This document shows, one piece after another, positions 46,800-57,702 of a stretch of DNA of 64,000 nucleotides. Origin of the DNA: Malaya genurostris (Eukaryota; Arthropoda; Insecta; Diptera; Culicidae); assembly GCF_030247185.1 (NCBI RefSeq), contig NC_080571.1, positions 108,707,128-108,771,127 of the forward strand, written 5' to 3'. Numbering within the stretch: the first letter of the stretch is position 1; each line of letters opens with the position of its first letter. A program made the position numbers and the translations under genes. The notes beneath the pieces were generated by a model that did not search any database, was not told the DNA's origin, and saw only the letters and a list, made by a program, of their open reading frames with translations.

Positions 46800-47350
46800 T
46801 GAAAATATAAGCCCACCGCGAAATATAATTTTGTATTTTTCAATCCAACCCAGCCCAATTCCGAATGTCGGTCGTTCCCATTTCTCCGAAACTCGTCACT
46901 GCTGGTGAAGGGAATCCGTCTGCTGTATGGAACGGTTTGTACAAGCACATTCCGTGCGGCTTCAGGCACGGTTCATGGAAAAGTAATACTTTTTTTTGCC
47001 TGATCTCACCGGGATGAACAAGCGACCGACAACCGGGCGATACACGCATTGGTGGGTCTGCATAAAGCCCAGATTGTAACGCGCAGCCAAACAAGCGCCC
47101 TCCTACGGGATTTATGACAACCGCGGGCGGGCGGACGGACGTGCAGGCGGTCGGTCGGTAGGTTGATTGGTGGAGTCGACTACGGACGGATAGATGATGG
47201 GAATCGTACCGTAGCGAAATGAATCCATTCACTCATCATCGTGTGGCGCTCGGTCGAATGACTCAACTCCGACGGAATGATGGTTCGGATGGAGCGAAAT
47301 GATGGTAACGCGAAACGGGCGTATTCCGGCACGATCGGAGAAGTTTCATT
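46800..47350. other. GC-rich island
   Basis: About 500 bp rich in GC, including CCGCGGGCGGGCGGACGGAC near 47125 and a run of GGTCGGTCGGTAGGT. The 130-codon reverse frame (46840-47232) looks compositional. It could be a regulatory region or exon; nothing identifies it. Confidence 0.4.
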
Positions 47351-48142
47351 AGTTCTCTACTTTGCCCTTGAATTTTACATGCCACAGAGTAGTCAGTTTC
47401 GAAACAATCAACTTTTGCATGTTTATTTAGTTCGATGATTTTTTTCGTTCAATTGGTTAGTGGTGGCCTTCGGGAAAGCTTCGCTTGCCTACTTTGGAGG
47501 TGTGTAGTGGAGACGTTCGTGAGCTTGGCGTCGTTTCTCAAGTAGTATCAAACTTGAAATTAGAAATCATTGTTGTAAGTATTAGGATAAAACTAGAAAA
47601 TAGAAATCATTTTTGGTATTACTTTGAAGAACAATTCAATGTTGGCATCAAGTATCTTAAGAATTAGTAATAAGAATTAGTATGATTTCAATGCAAAAAA
47701 ATTATACAGTGCTTTCATTTCCTTCTCATCGAAGATAGATTGTGTTATGGCGTATGTATTGTTGTAGAAGTACTCTTCCAAATCTAAACTTTTCATAGTG
47801 AATTTTCATAGAATTCAACAATCTTGAATGACAACGTAGGGTGTGACATGGACAATTTTGACGAAGGACTACGTCTTTCTTTACTGTGCTCACCTGGGTG
47901 CATTTTCAAAATTTCACGACACGAAAGTGTACCGAAATTACTCCAGATTTGATTTCCTTATAACTCTTTCCCTGTTTTAGTATTTTCTCTAATTGTTTCA
48001 CGAAACGAATGGAAGAAGCTGTATGATTGTTATTAATACCATGTTTTATGTATACATTTTTTAAATAGTGAAAAATTAGGTCCAAACACGAAACATCAAA
48101 ATCAACCGAATCTATAAATAGACCCTGTTGCACGTTTGCTGT
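47351..48142. other. Unassigned DNA
   Basis: No gene or repeat was recognised in about 800 bp. Confidence 0.45.
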
Positions 48143-48350
48143 CCCGGGTTGGCGGTTCAATGCATAGGACGCTGGTCTTACAAGCCAGTTGTCGTATGTT
48201 TGAGCCCCGACCTGAAAGGATTCTTAGTGTCAGTAGGATCCATAGTACTAGCCATGCAATGATTCTGTACACTAAGAATCGGCTGCGAAGTCTGTTGAAA
48301 CAGAAAGGCCAAATTCCACAAAAGGAATGTAATGCCAAGACTTTGCTTTT
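48143..48350 (+). mobile_element. tRNA-derived SINE, Feilai-like
   Basis: CCCGGGTTGGCGGTTCAATG opens the element; the B box region is TATGTTTGAGCCCCGACC; the tail reads AATGCCAAGACTTTGCTTTT. TTGCACGTT at 48128-48136 and again at about 48351-48359 is a target-site duplication. This is one of the better preserved copies in the window. Confidence 0.9.
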
Positions 48351-48365
48351 TTGCACGTTCTTATG

Positions 48366-48632
48366 GCGTTTTCGTTTTTAATTTGCACTACACCGGTGCA
48401 GTGCTACACTGAGGCATGAATAAACGAACAAAAATGACGAAAACATAAACAGTAACCATTGACTACAATAAACGATTCCATTGCACAGAGCTACACCAAA
48501 CTTTTGATGAGTGCTACACCAGTGGTATCGGTGCTGAAAAAGTGTAGCACTGGTGTAGTGCAATTGGTAAAAACGAACGGTTTAGGTGCAACTTTCGCTA
48601 CACCGGTGTAGTGCAATTTAAAAACGAAAACG
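48366..48632. mobile_element. MITE with CGTTTTCGTTTTTAA ends
   Basis: The left end CGTTTTCGTTTTTAATTTGC, then ACTACACCGGTG, pairs with the right end (reversed: CGTTTTCGTTTTTAAATTGC, then ACTACACCGGTG) over about 35 bp. Inside, GTGCTACACCAGTG and its inverse recur, so the element could fold into several hairpins. It starts 15 bp after the SINE. No coding capacity. Confidence 0.85.
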
Positions 48633-51446
48633 ACATTAGCTTCGGTCTATGATAATCCATGAACGGAGACACATCGGATGTGCAGACTGCCTCCTACGCC
48701 AAGACAGTGGAACTACACCCGACATTATTCAACAGGTGCTTCAGGCGAATATGAGATTCAGTTCCTCAAGCCTAAAACAACAACTGGTTCTTCTGTGAGC
48801 ATATCTACTGTTGGACATTCGCAGTGTGAGTTTCGCTTCAAACAAGAACGATAACGTCATCCAACTACTGGTCATTTGCATTGGAGGAAAACAAAACGAA
48901 AAGTGGACAACGATGGGGAACATTATACAAAATCAGCCTTTCTAATGGCTCTACATGTTATCTAAAGAACTATTAAGGTTACTTTCTTTGCATAGCAGAG
49001 ATTAAAATCATCAGTTTAATGCAAAACCGGAATAATTTGATAGGTTGGACCAGATTGTCACGCATTCTCAATGAAATAATCAAATCCAATGAATGACAAA
49101 TCGAAGTAATCACATCCCAGAATCTCTTTCGAAACCAAAACTACTACAAATTCGAGCACCAACAGGTGAAAGTTATTGTGACACCTTTTTATGTCATTTT
49201 CGATTCTCACAGCTTCGGTTGAATATCGACACTGTATACTATGGGATTTTCATTGAAAACTGTAAATGATTGAAAAGGCAAATGAAAGAAAAAACACATT
49301 TTTGAAACTACTCTCCCGCTTATGTCATTGACTGGACATGGAATTCGTTTTCATAGTTTGCAAACAAAGCTGAGAGTGGCAATAATTTCTCGTCATTTTC
49401 GTCTATTTTGAGTCAATGAAAATTACTTTTATTAGCTCTGGGTTGGACCATTCTCGCTGTGCGAATGCAAATAAACTCAGCAAACAGCATATCGATATCG
49501 TAGAATATACCAGCTTCTGAAAACCTGAAATGAATTCCGCGATTACATCATTCAGCTGCTGGTCGTTTGCGTGTGAGTAACAGAAAAATACATTCAATCG
49601 ACCCGAAAATAATCAGTGCATTAAAGCTCATTTTCCTTGACTTAGACTACAGAACAGAACCAGAGAACCAAAGTGTTTACTTATATGACAGATGTATTGA
49701 AGTCGTCAAGTTCTCCACGTGTTGCATATCACCAGAGATGTCAGGTAATACAATAAGTTTAGCTAGCAAAAACGAAAAGATTGCACCAATTTTTGAAAGT
49801 CGGTAAATTCTGACGAATGTTTCAAAAGTCTGTAAAAAGTGTTTAGACGAAAAAAGGTTTACATGCTAACTAAGAAATTTGATAATTTACAGACAAATTT
49901 GCCGATTTGACATCTTTGCATATCACTGACAGTTTTTCGCGATTTGTCAAAAAAAATGGGGTGCCGGTAACCGAAATCGGTAGACATTTTGAAAATGACG
50001 AGAAAAAACTTTGGTTCCGAAAATGTTGATAGCATTCGGTTTTATATCACGAAATAGATCGATTTCACCTCATAAGTATGCAATCAATTCATCTTTTCGA
50101 TTGATGCTTTTTAATTTATGATACTATAAAAAAGTCATAAAAACTTTTGTGTTGATTTTCACGCAATTAAAATTTGTTTTGAGCGCAGCAAAAAGTACTA
50201 GCGTCTTTTTGCTTTGGTATTTGGCACAAAAAAAACGTGCTGCCACTACACACACATGACAGTTGTTGGAATGGCGCTATCTGCTCTCTGTCAAAATTTA
50301 CGGTAGGGTGCCGGCAAGCGAACGTTTTCCCCTACATTGTTCTCTCCGTTCGCAGTACGGCTTCCACTTCAAACAAGTTCGGAAAATTCATCAAAGTATG
50401 AACACAACGGAGAGAATATATATACAAATCGACAGTTCTAAGGGTTGTGATAGTGTTATAATCCACAATTATGGTCAAATCATATAGTTCTAAAACATTG
50501 TCAGTTTCTCTACATAGAATCAAGCAAAGAGTTATCTGGATTTCCTGATATACATTAATTTAGTTTTATAAAATCGATTTTCAATCAGAATAAGTGTCGT
50601 CAATAATTCATACGACGTCAAACTTCATGGGTGTCACGACTGTGGTATGTTAGCGCTGTAGGGAAAGGCACACAAGCATGTGGTAGATTTACTTTGTGCG
50701 TCGTTCGCCAAACGAGAGGCAACAGATTTGTTGGAAATTTTGCTCGTGGAAATAATTGTCAACTGTGTTTAAAGTTGTAGAAATGATAAGCTTCGGTTCT
50801 TTTCAGAATTCAAAGCATTTCACAAAGATCTAATGAAGCTCGGAAGCTTTGAAAAAAAAATCTATTTTTCCAGATTCGTTAAAGAATTAATCCATTTTTG
50901 GTCATTTCGTAGTTTTCCAAGTGCTTGTCATGAAGTAAAATAACTTAGTCGTGACCAACTTTTGAAAGGTATTTCAGAAAGGTTTCGAATTCATTTTTAC
51001 ATTTTGCAATGAGATCTTAAAATCTTCACTGTGATATACCAGAACTATAGTTCCTACTGATTTCCTACACATTTCGCAGTGATCAATTACCAGACGAGAA
51101 GAAGGAGACTCTACCGCAGGAATTAATGGGAGGAGTTATATGTCCTATCTGCATCTGCATCCTACGATCGCAATCACATTTCTGAACGACGTCTACGTGA
51201 TTCAAACTCAAATCCTTCGACGCCATCTATCATCAATAGTTAAGGGACTCGTGAGGCCATTTCAAGCGAGCTTTCTTGGCAACGTGGCACTATAGATCAC
51301 ATACCGACTGTACTCGAAAAAGTGCAACGATTTCTTTTGTGTATAACATTTTACTGGATGGGTGAAAATAGATAAAATTTTTGAATTATTTTGATTCAGA
51401 ACGAGGGCAAAATGGTTGACAAACAAGTAATAAAGCAGGCTGGACT
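48633..51446. other. Unassigned DNA, about 2.8 kb
   Basis: No gene is recognised. On the minus strand, segments near 48800-48900 and 49480-49590 share a diverged coding-like pattern (S[NH]ANDQxL[DN]DVI, with a stop at x in the first), suggesting an old duplication. Otherwise the DNA is AT-rich with no clear terminal repeats. Confidence 0.45.
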
Positions 51447-51713
51447 TCATGTCTTCGAGGAAACGAATGGGTCTAACTGAACCAATAATTTGCCAAGAAA
51501 CACTTGGTATAGCAGGCGATCTGTGGATGCGTTAAATTCAGCAAACCCTACGTAACGATCGGCACCATCGCCGGCCAAATATATATAGATTGCCGTCCGA
51601 AGTGCCTGTTTTTCTTCCTCCGATCTCACGAAAGTTACATTTTGTTTAAAGCAGGATCCGACATCGTACCACTGCGCGAAACCGGTTATGTACTGCTACG
51701 AAACCAACGATAT
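51447..51713 (-). other. Unrecognised open frame of 88 codons, possible coding relic
   Basis: Between stops the minus strand reads ITGFAQWYDVGSCFKQNVTF, RSEEEKQALRTAIYIYLAGD and GADRYVGFAEFNASTDRLLY, then ends VSSKT. The balanced, complex composition is unlike neighbouring translations. There is no ATG at its start. It lies within 50 bp of the insertion point of the ORF1-only element at 51762, which may have interrupted it. It could be a host exon, a retrocopy or another transposon's gene; I do not recognise it. Confidence 0.3.
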
Positions 51714-51761
51714 TATATTTGTACTAATCAATTCCGACAAACACGCCAGAACTTCGCCCAA

Positions 51762-52581
51762 TCAGATCGTGCTCGTCTAACTGTATGTACATTATGTTCA
51801 AAAAATGTATGTGAAAGAGATGCAATTGCATTTGCTTCTGTTAATAATGGGGTGCACAGTGTTGATCATCACAATGTTAATTATAAAATCACTGTGTACT
51901 TGGTGGACAATGCCATAGAAGTATGCGTGCATGACCTTCCCCCGCAGACCAGTGATGGGTTCGTTCGGGAAAGTATGTCGCAGTACGGTGAAGTTCTTTC
52001 CATCGAAAGCAATACGTATGCAACTACGTAAAGCAATTCCTTCTTACATCATTTGTGATCAAGACGGGATACATCCATGTAAGACGCTGATTACGTATGA
52101 AAATCAACTGGTTACATGTCAGTTTTGTGAACAACCTGCACACTACGGCAAACCTTGCACTGAAACTGCAGAAAGGACATCTTCAAGCAAAAACAAGGAC
52201 AACCGCCCAACAACGGAAACTAGTGAGCGCAGTACTCCTGTTGTACCATCAAACCAACCAGCAACTGCAATTAATGCACAACAAGGCGCATCTACAGCAA
52301 CTCACAACCAACCCAAGAATGCGAATTACAAGGAAAACGAAGAAGAAACGAAAACCAACAACGATACCACCGATGCGGCAATGGAGGACGAGACGAGCCA
52401 CGGACAAAGTGCCCCTCAATCATCGCAAGATAAAAATGGAAATATAAAAATCCTCCCTAGAAAAAGGGTGACAACGAGATCCAACGGTAAAAAAATTATT
52501 TTATCTAATAAAAACATGGCTCATTCGGCCACGTAATCTTGTACGCAAATTGGCCTGAATAAAAAAATTTTATAAAAAAAG
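51762..52581 (+). mobile_element. Second ORF1-only non-LTR element
   Basis: CTTCGCCCA at 51752-51760 and 52582-52590 flanks the element. It starts TCAGATCG, similar to the TCAGTTCG start of the copy at 39031, although this may be coincidence on a 5'-shortened copy. ORF1 is followed by CGGCCACGTAATCTTGTACG and CAAATTGGCCTGAATAAAAA, the same 3' UTR as copy 1, then an A-rich end. Again there is no ORF2. Two independent insertions ending at the same place argue that the ORF1-only form is itself the mobile unit. Confidence 0.65.
51800..52536 (+). pseudogene. Gag-like ORF1 pseudogene with zinc knuckle (copy 2)
   Basis: The first frame reads ERDAIAFASVNNGVHSVDHH, then DNAIEVCVHDLPPQ, aligned with copy 1. 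Near 52005-52020 about 50 bp are missing relative to copy 1 (the KWKNFFPGILNGV segment) and the frame shifts. The second frame runs MQLRKAIPSYIICDQDGIHP, then CQFCEQPAHYGKPC, a C-X2-C-X4-H-X4-C zinc knuckle typical of gag and ORF1 nucleic-acid-binding proteins, then a Gln/Asn/Thr-rich tail and PRKRVTTRSNGKK before the stop at 52536. The first 80 or so codons of ORF1 are absent. Inactive. Confidence 0.8.
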
Positions 52582-53748
52582 CTTCGCCCAGTAGAAAAAT
52601 TGTGAGCGATTTTGAAAGGAACGCTCCAGAAAACAGGAAAGGTGTTCAAAAACGATAAGGATTCGAATAAAAGTGTGTAAGAAGAATGGCACAAGTGTTG
52701 CACAGAATTTCAAGGGTGCATTAAATCTAGAGGAGGAAGTTGGACCAACTTTGCAAAAACATAGCTAATATGTGTGTATTTGATCTAAAGAAGTTTTAAA
52801 TATATCCTACCTAAATAAGTTTTCGGTGATCATTTAAGATTGCTGCATTTTTTTTCGAGTACTTTCCTTATTCGCGAGCTGTTAATGACTACAGCGTACA
52901 CACGCATCACTTATTTGTTGACTTCAAAACGACACAATCGCTATGGCAGTTTGTGTACAAATTCGAGTTTCCGAATGATTGGTCAAAGTCACGAAGGATA
53001 GAACTGCACTTCAGACTAAGGAAAATTTTACAGTCAAGAAATGCACGCTACCGCATTTAAGAGAGTTATTTTTGATAATTCAACCTTCATAATGCCTTCA
53101 TAATTGCCAGATTGAATAAATGGAATTTACTAAAACCAGATAAAAACCACATTCAAATTTTGAGTGCAAAATTTTCTAGTCATCAAAGCAAAAGTCGAGC
53201 AAAAGCAATACTTTCACGGCAAGAAAACCTGGCAACTTGAAGAGAATCAATTTAGAACGGAGCTGTACTCGAACCTGCAATCAATATTTACAAATTAACA
53301 CAGCTAATGTATGATTGTATCTCTTTCTTTCTAGACTATCTAGTAAGATGGACGATTGAGATTTTTTACACCAAACCGGTGGTTCAGAGTGTAAAGCTGC
53401 TGGTCTTCAACTGTCAACTGTCTTAGAAAGAAACTAAGCATATAGCTTAACGCAATTGCCAATCAACAAATATGAAAATAAAGTCTATCATAACTTGGTG
53501 AGAGGAGTCTTTTATGTAGAGTGGTGCTTTTTTATTTTGCACGTTTTTTACGAACTTAAGCTTAAACGATAATAGTTCATGAATTTGGCCTTATAACATA
53601 CATACAAAATGGAAAGATAGTTTTTGAACGATAAATTTAATCTTCCAACTTAATTTCTACGAAAATATTGTGATAAAACATGGTGGTGCTATTTTTGTTT
53701 TGTTCAGTGTATCTGTAAGATGTTTGCACTAGCTATGCAGTTCTAGAG
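52582..53748. other. Unassigned DNA
   Basis: No gene or clear repeat was seen in about 1.15 kb. Confidence 0.45.
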
Positions 53749-53993
53749 TGATTTTTCAAAAAGCCGTAAGAGCAAGTGATAGTTTCTCTTTGTTTACATT
53801 TTCTTCTATTAATTACCAAGCGGTTTCCACGTTTATCATTCAACTTTTTGTATAAAATGGTACCCGAAACCTTCGACTTCCAAACAGAATTGTAAAATCC
53901 AAGTAAACCTTTTATTCTCGTTGCAATATACGAAAGAGACAGTAAACAAAAAAAATACTGTCACTTGCTCATACGGCCATTTGGAAAATCAAC
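53749..53993. mobile_element. MITE, 245 bp, ~36-bp imperfect TIRs
   Basis: The left end GTGATTTTTCAAAAAGCCGT, then AAGAGCAAGTGATAGT, matches the reversed right end GTTGATTTTCCAAATGGCCG, then TATGAGCAAGTGACAGT. No coding capacity; superfamily undetermined. Confidence 0.75.
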
Positions 53994-54115
53994 CAAGAAT
54001 TGTCTTATACATTGACAAAATGGCGACACAATCCGAAAAAGAAGGTTACCCAACTAACCAATAGTTCAGATAAAAGAGAATCGATCGATTTTTTGAGCAG
54101 CTTCTAGAATATATT

Positions 54116-54246
54116 CGCCCTTGTTCCGAATAACGTCGTATCGATTTTACGATCGTATTTCATTTGTATTCCTAATAACGCTGCAAAATCTAAAGTAGCT
54201 AGGATTCGATAGAAAAATCAATACGTCGTTATTCAGAATAAGGGTG
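54116..54246. mobile_element. MITE, 131 bp, ~40-bp imperfect TIRs
   Basis: CGCCCTTGTTCCGAATAACG with TCGTATCGATTTTACGATCG pairs with the reversed right end CACCCTTATTCTGAATAACG with ACGTATTGATTTTTCTATCG. Nearly the whole element is inverted repeat, so a transcript would fold into a hairpin. Confidence 0.8.
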
Positions 54247-54297
54247 ATTGTTCAGCTACAAGGCAGCGATAAAGTTATCGCGTAATTTGTTCTGTAC

Positions 54298-54881
54298 TAC
54301 AGGGTCCGGCACTCGAAGTGTAACCAACTTCAGACCTTCGAGCCTGGCGTCAAGATAAATGCGACATATTATCGGGAAAGTATTCTGGAGGTTGCTTTGA
54401 AGCCGTGGGCAGACAAACATTTCGGTGGCAGACCATGGACGTTTCAGCAGGACTCGGCACCGTCTCACAAAGCGCGAGTGAACCAAGAATGGCTGAAAAA
54501 CAATGTTCCGAACTTCATCACGTCCACACAATGGCTCTCGAATTCACCAGATGCGAATCCAATGGATTATTCTCTTTGGGCCATTTTGGAGAGCAAAGTC
54601 CGAACTAAAAGATACACCAGTCTCGAGGCGCTGAAAAAAGATATTGTCCGCGAGTGGGCCAAAATACACCAGCAAGTCACATTCGGGCAGCTTGCGATTC
54701 GTTTTTTGACCGTGTCAAGGCCATAGTCAAGGCAAAAGGTGGTCATATCGAGCAAAAGTGAATTGATTCTGAATTTTGCATTATTTTTACACATTTTGTA
54801 CTTTGAATTAAGTAAAAGTAATTTTCCAAACTGAATTTATGGCCTTTTTAATTGGTTACACTTCGAGTGCCGGACCCTGTA
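54298..54881 (+). mobile_element. DD37D (maT-like) element, internal deletion
   Basis: TACAGGGTCCGGCACTCGAA with GTGTAACCAA at the left is matched perfectly by the reversed right end, a 30-bp TIR, with TA at both borders. At 584 bp the element keeps only the catalytic C-terminal half of a transposase, so roughly half of a full element is gone. The perfect TIRs suggest recent mobility in trans. Confidence 0.93.
54337..54761 (+). pseudogene. C-terminal half of a DD37D transposase
   Basis: The frame begins FEPGVKINATYYRESILEVA immediately after the TIR, so the DNA-binding domains and the first catalytic Asp are missing. WTFQQDSAPSHKARVNQEWL holds the second Asp; the Asp of NSPDANPMDYSLW follows with 37 residues between, the DD37D spacing of the maT group. 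A frameshift near 54683 separates EWAKIHQQVT from the native end (DRVKAIVKAKGGHIEQK, stop at 54761). No active product is possible. Confidence 0.9.
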
Positions 54882-54884
54882 TCA

Positions 54885-55366
54885 AGTTGCCAAAAGTTGC
54901 ACCCGTACTGTTGTTTTCCATGATTATGGAAGTTTTGGCTGCTTGGGTAGTTCAGCACATGAAAAAAAAGTACTCTTTGCTTTATTGTTTGATTTTCCTG
55001 TACTATATAATTATAATTATAATAACAGTAAAGAATGTTGAATATTAATATTTTTGTTCAGATAGCAAGATAGACTTTTTGTTGTTTGACTACCAGAATA
55101 GTAAAAACTGTGAACCTTTCGAGAATTATTGGACTCCTAGGTTAAATCTGATAGTTCAGTAATTGTATTCTCTGCTGTCAGAAATAACCCTGCTCAGAAA
55201 AACTTTTTCCAACAGTCATGTTCAGCTCCCAGAAATATGACAGTAGATTTGCACAGAGAGCAAAAATTATATCAAATTTTGAAATAATGAAGTCTATCAA
55301 AGTGTAAAATTTTCGTCAGAAGTCTCAATTTCGTAACTATTAAATCTCAGTTGAAACGGACTTTTG
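54885..55366. other. Unassigned DNA
   Basis: No gene is recognised; a short AT-rich tract (TATAATTATAATTATAATAA) lies near 55005-55025. Confidence 0.45.
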
Positions 55367-55572
55367 CCCGGGTTGGCGGTTCAATGCATAGGACACTGGT
55401 CTCACAAGCCAGTTGTCGTATGTTCAAATCCCGACCTGGAAGGATTCTTAGTGTCAATAGGATTGTAGCACTAGCCATGCAATGATTCTGTACGCTATAA
55501 ATCGGCTGCGAAATCTGCTGAAACAGAAAGGCCAAATTCCACGGAAGGAATGTAATTCCAGGACTTTTCTTT
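55367..55572 (+). mobile_element. tRNA-derived SINE, Feilai-like
   Basis: CCCGGGTTGGCGGTTCAATG, B-box region TATGTTCAAATCCCGACC, and an ending AATGTAATTCCAGGACTTTT. AAACGGACTTT before the element and AAACGGATTTA after it form a plausible target-site duplication. Confidence 0.88.
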
Positions 55573-55780
55573 AAAACGGATTTAAGTTGTAGCAGCATTT
55601 TCGTTACAGCAACGTCAACTCTAGCAAAACAAAATCTTGCTCGTAATTATTTTATTTGGCACAATTTTTGCAATCTTATATTATCGTAGGGAAGAGTAGT
55701 TGCAAAAGTTGCAAATTTAAATTTTATCTACTAATGTTAGATATCACTTCAAAGTTTTTATAGTAAGTTTTTTATGCAAA

Positions 55781-56038
55781 CAGTGTCACGTCGATTCGCC
55801 GCCGCCGCCGGAATTATTTTTCAGTACTGCCACTGCCGCTGGTGTCTTGTTCTCTGTTAACTTTACATCGACCGGACCCAAGTTGAATGTCAAAGGAAAT
55901 TATGACAAATTTTCTGAAAACAATATGCTGCTTTATGTTGACATAGGCCCACCGCCCCAACCAGTCGAAATCTCATATGCTCTAGAGTTTCTCATGGCCG
56001 GAATACTTTTTCACGCACCCAACAATGTAGAGTTATAG
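55781..56038 (+). other. Candidate exon A (open frame, no recognised family)
   Basis: After a plausible splice acceptor (GTTTTTTATGCAAACAG, ending at 55783) a frame stays open through HVDSPPPPELFFSTATAAGV, SVNFTSTGPKLNVKGNYDKF and LYVDIGPPPQPVEISYALEF to GILFHAPNNVEL and a stop at 56038. A splice donor could lie in AAT/GTAGAG near 56027. The peptide ILFHAPN recurs in the frame at 57703-57909 with only synonymous codon differences. There is no ATG close to the acceptor, so it would be an internal or terminal exon. I cannot name the protein; chance remains possible. Confidence 0.3.
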
Positions 56039-56138
56039 GAGACTCATCTCTGGCAGAACTTAAAAACAGGAAATACATTTTAACTATGAATGTTTCAAGC
56101 TATTGCCACTCGATTGAACTACGTCACAATATTTTCTA

Positions 56139-56372
56139 TTATGTAGAGTGTACGCAAACTTTTGAGCTAATGATTTTTTCGGTTACATTCTTAACGAGAA
56201 AACTGATTACCATATCATAAATTAGCACATCGTCAAGCATATTTATTTGTAACAATCTCATTAATTTCCAGTAGATCCAAATGTGAAATTCATCCCAGAA
56301 TCCCCAAGCGGGTGGCGCTTCCCATCGTAGCCAATCAGGATCTGGTTGTAATTTAAAAAGTAGCTCTCTCAT
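56139..56372 (-). CDS. Candidate 77-codon Trp-rich ORF
   Basis: The minus-strand ATG (context TTACGCCATGAGA) opens MRELLFKLQPDPDWLRWEAP, then AWGFWDEFHIWIYWKLMRLL, and runs to a stop at 56139. Trp is strikingly frequent in the first 40 residues. No signal peptide or known domain is recognised. It lies 100 bp from candidate exon A on the opposite strand, so both are unlikely to belong to one transcript. It may be a first exon or chance. Confidence 0.25.
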   Translation of the reverse strand: MRELLFKLQPDPDWLRWEAPPAWGFWDEFHIWIYWKLMRLLQINMLDDVLIYDMVISFLVKNVTEKIISSKVCVHST

Positions 56373-57702
56373 GGCGTAAATTGGAATAACTCACTCAAAA
56401 TTATCTGGAATTGCAACGAATATTTCACAGCTCACAAGGGGCACACTAGCACACCATCTATCTTGATCAAAATGGCCCATTCATTTGCGAGAACAAATTG
56501 AGACTTTCCTCTGAGGCTGAGACCAATGTTTTTTTTTTCCTCGCATGTGTGCCGTTCTAACGTCCAATATTTCAATCCCGAGTCCGAACACGCTTTAGGA
56601 TTCTTCACTCGTCTTCCCGTAGCGTTTCTTTTTTCGACACTGTAACATTAGACACTCCACGCCTGACCAACTTTGCGATGATAACATGATTCGGAACGCG
56701 GACTGAACGAGTTACTGTTCCGGTGCGAGAAAAAACACGGGGGCAGCAGAACTGCCGGCGTTAGATGACGAAGCTTGTTTCAATTATGTATGACACAGGT
56801 TTTTTTTCGCCCCGTGTCCTTTCACAAGGGTTTTCTATATGGAGAGTTTGCAAGGTGCCTCACAAAGTCCGATTGGATTAAAAAGAGAGAGGAGCTGCTT
56901 TAGCTTGGCTTGTCGTTAAGGATACCCAAAGGAATCCCTAGCTCTGATCACTCTGAGCCGTGCTCGTATACCGAGTTCGGATGGGGGTACGAACAGACAA
57001 ACTGATGGTAATTTGATAGCACTGGTAAAGCGAACCCTTCTTTCGCTATTCCATCACATATTTTGTTTCGTTCTACGACCAGGGGTTGTGGACCTAAATG
57101 ACTCGATAGAGGTGCACACTGTTCACGTAACGTCAGGTGTCCCCTACTGTGGTCAGGAATGTGTTTCGTTTCCTTCCGGATATGTGTACTGCTTCTCATG
57201 GTTCATTCGTTTCCGTCATCATTTCCGGTAGTGTGGTCAGAAATGAAATTTTGATTGCAACATCCCTGGACGGAGCAGCCGGGTATGTTCCACCAAGAGC
57301 TCGAAATTGCGGTTTTATTAGATTTTGATTTAACGTGCAGTCTTGTTGGTTCAATGGCAGAAAACTTCAGATCGTTCTACCTCCGTCCGGATGAGAAAAC
57401 TATCGGTGCTATCTGGCTATGTATCAGAAGCAATTCTAAAAACGATATTGAATGCGGTAGACTGTGACGAGGCACTAAGTCACGCGACGTTTATTCCGTC
57501 CCACTCTCTATCTCTCTCTTTGAGGCTCTTTTTTATTACACGGTTGATTTGTCGCATCTCGCATGCATGAGACGCAACTGTCGTAGTGTTCCACAGCATG
57601 TGTGTGGCTGGATATAGTAATCCTGGGTCAGTTGGTTCTAATCAAGTAGGTGGTATAGCACTGGAAACGTACGAGAACAAAATGAATCAGCAATAAAAAT
57701 GA
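56373..57702. other. Unassigned DNA, partly GC-richer
   Basis: No gene is recognised. Parts of 56540-57480 have mixed composition without repeat motifs and several overlapping frames of 60-83 codons, none convincing. Confidence 0.4.

Noticed and set aside
46840..47232. 130-codon reverse ORF in the GC-rich island
   Set aside because: It coincides with GGCGGGCGGACGG-type low-complexity sequence and shows no domain.
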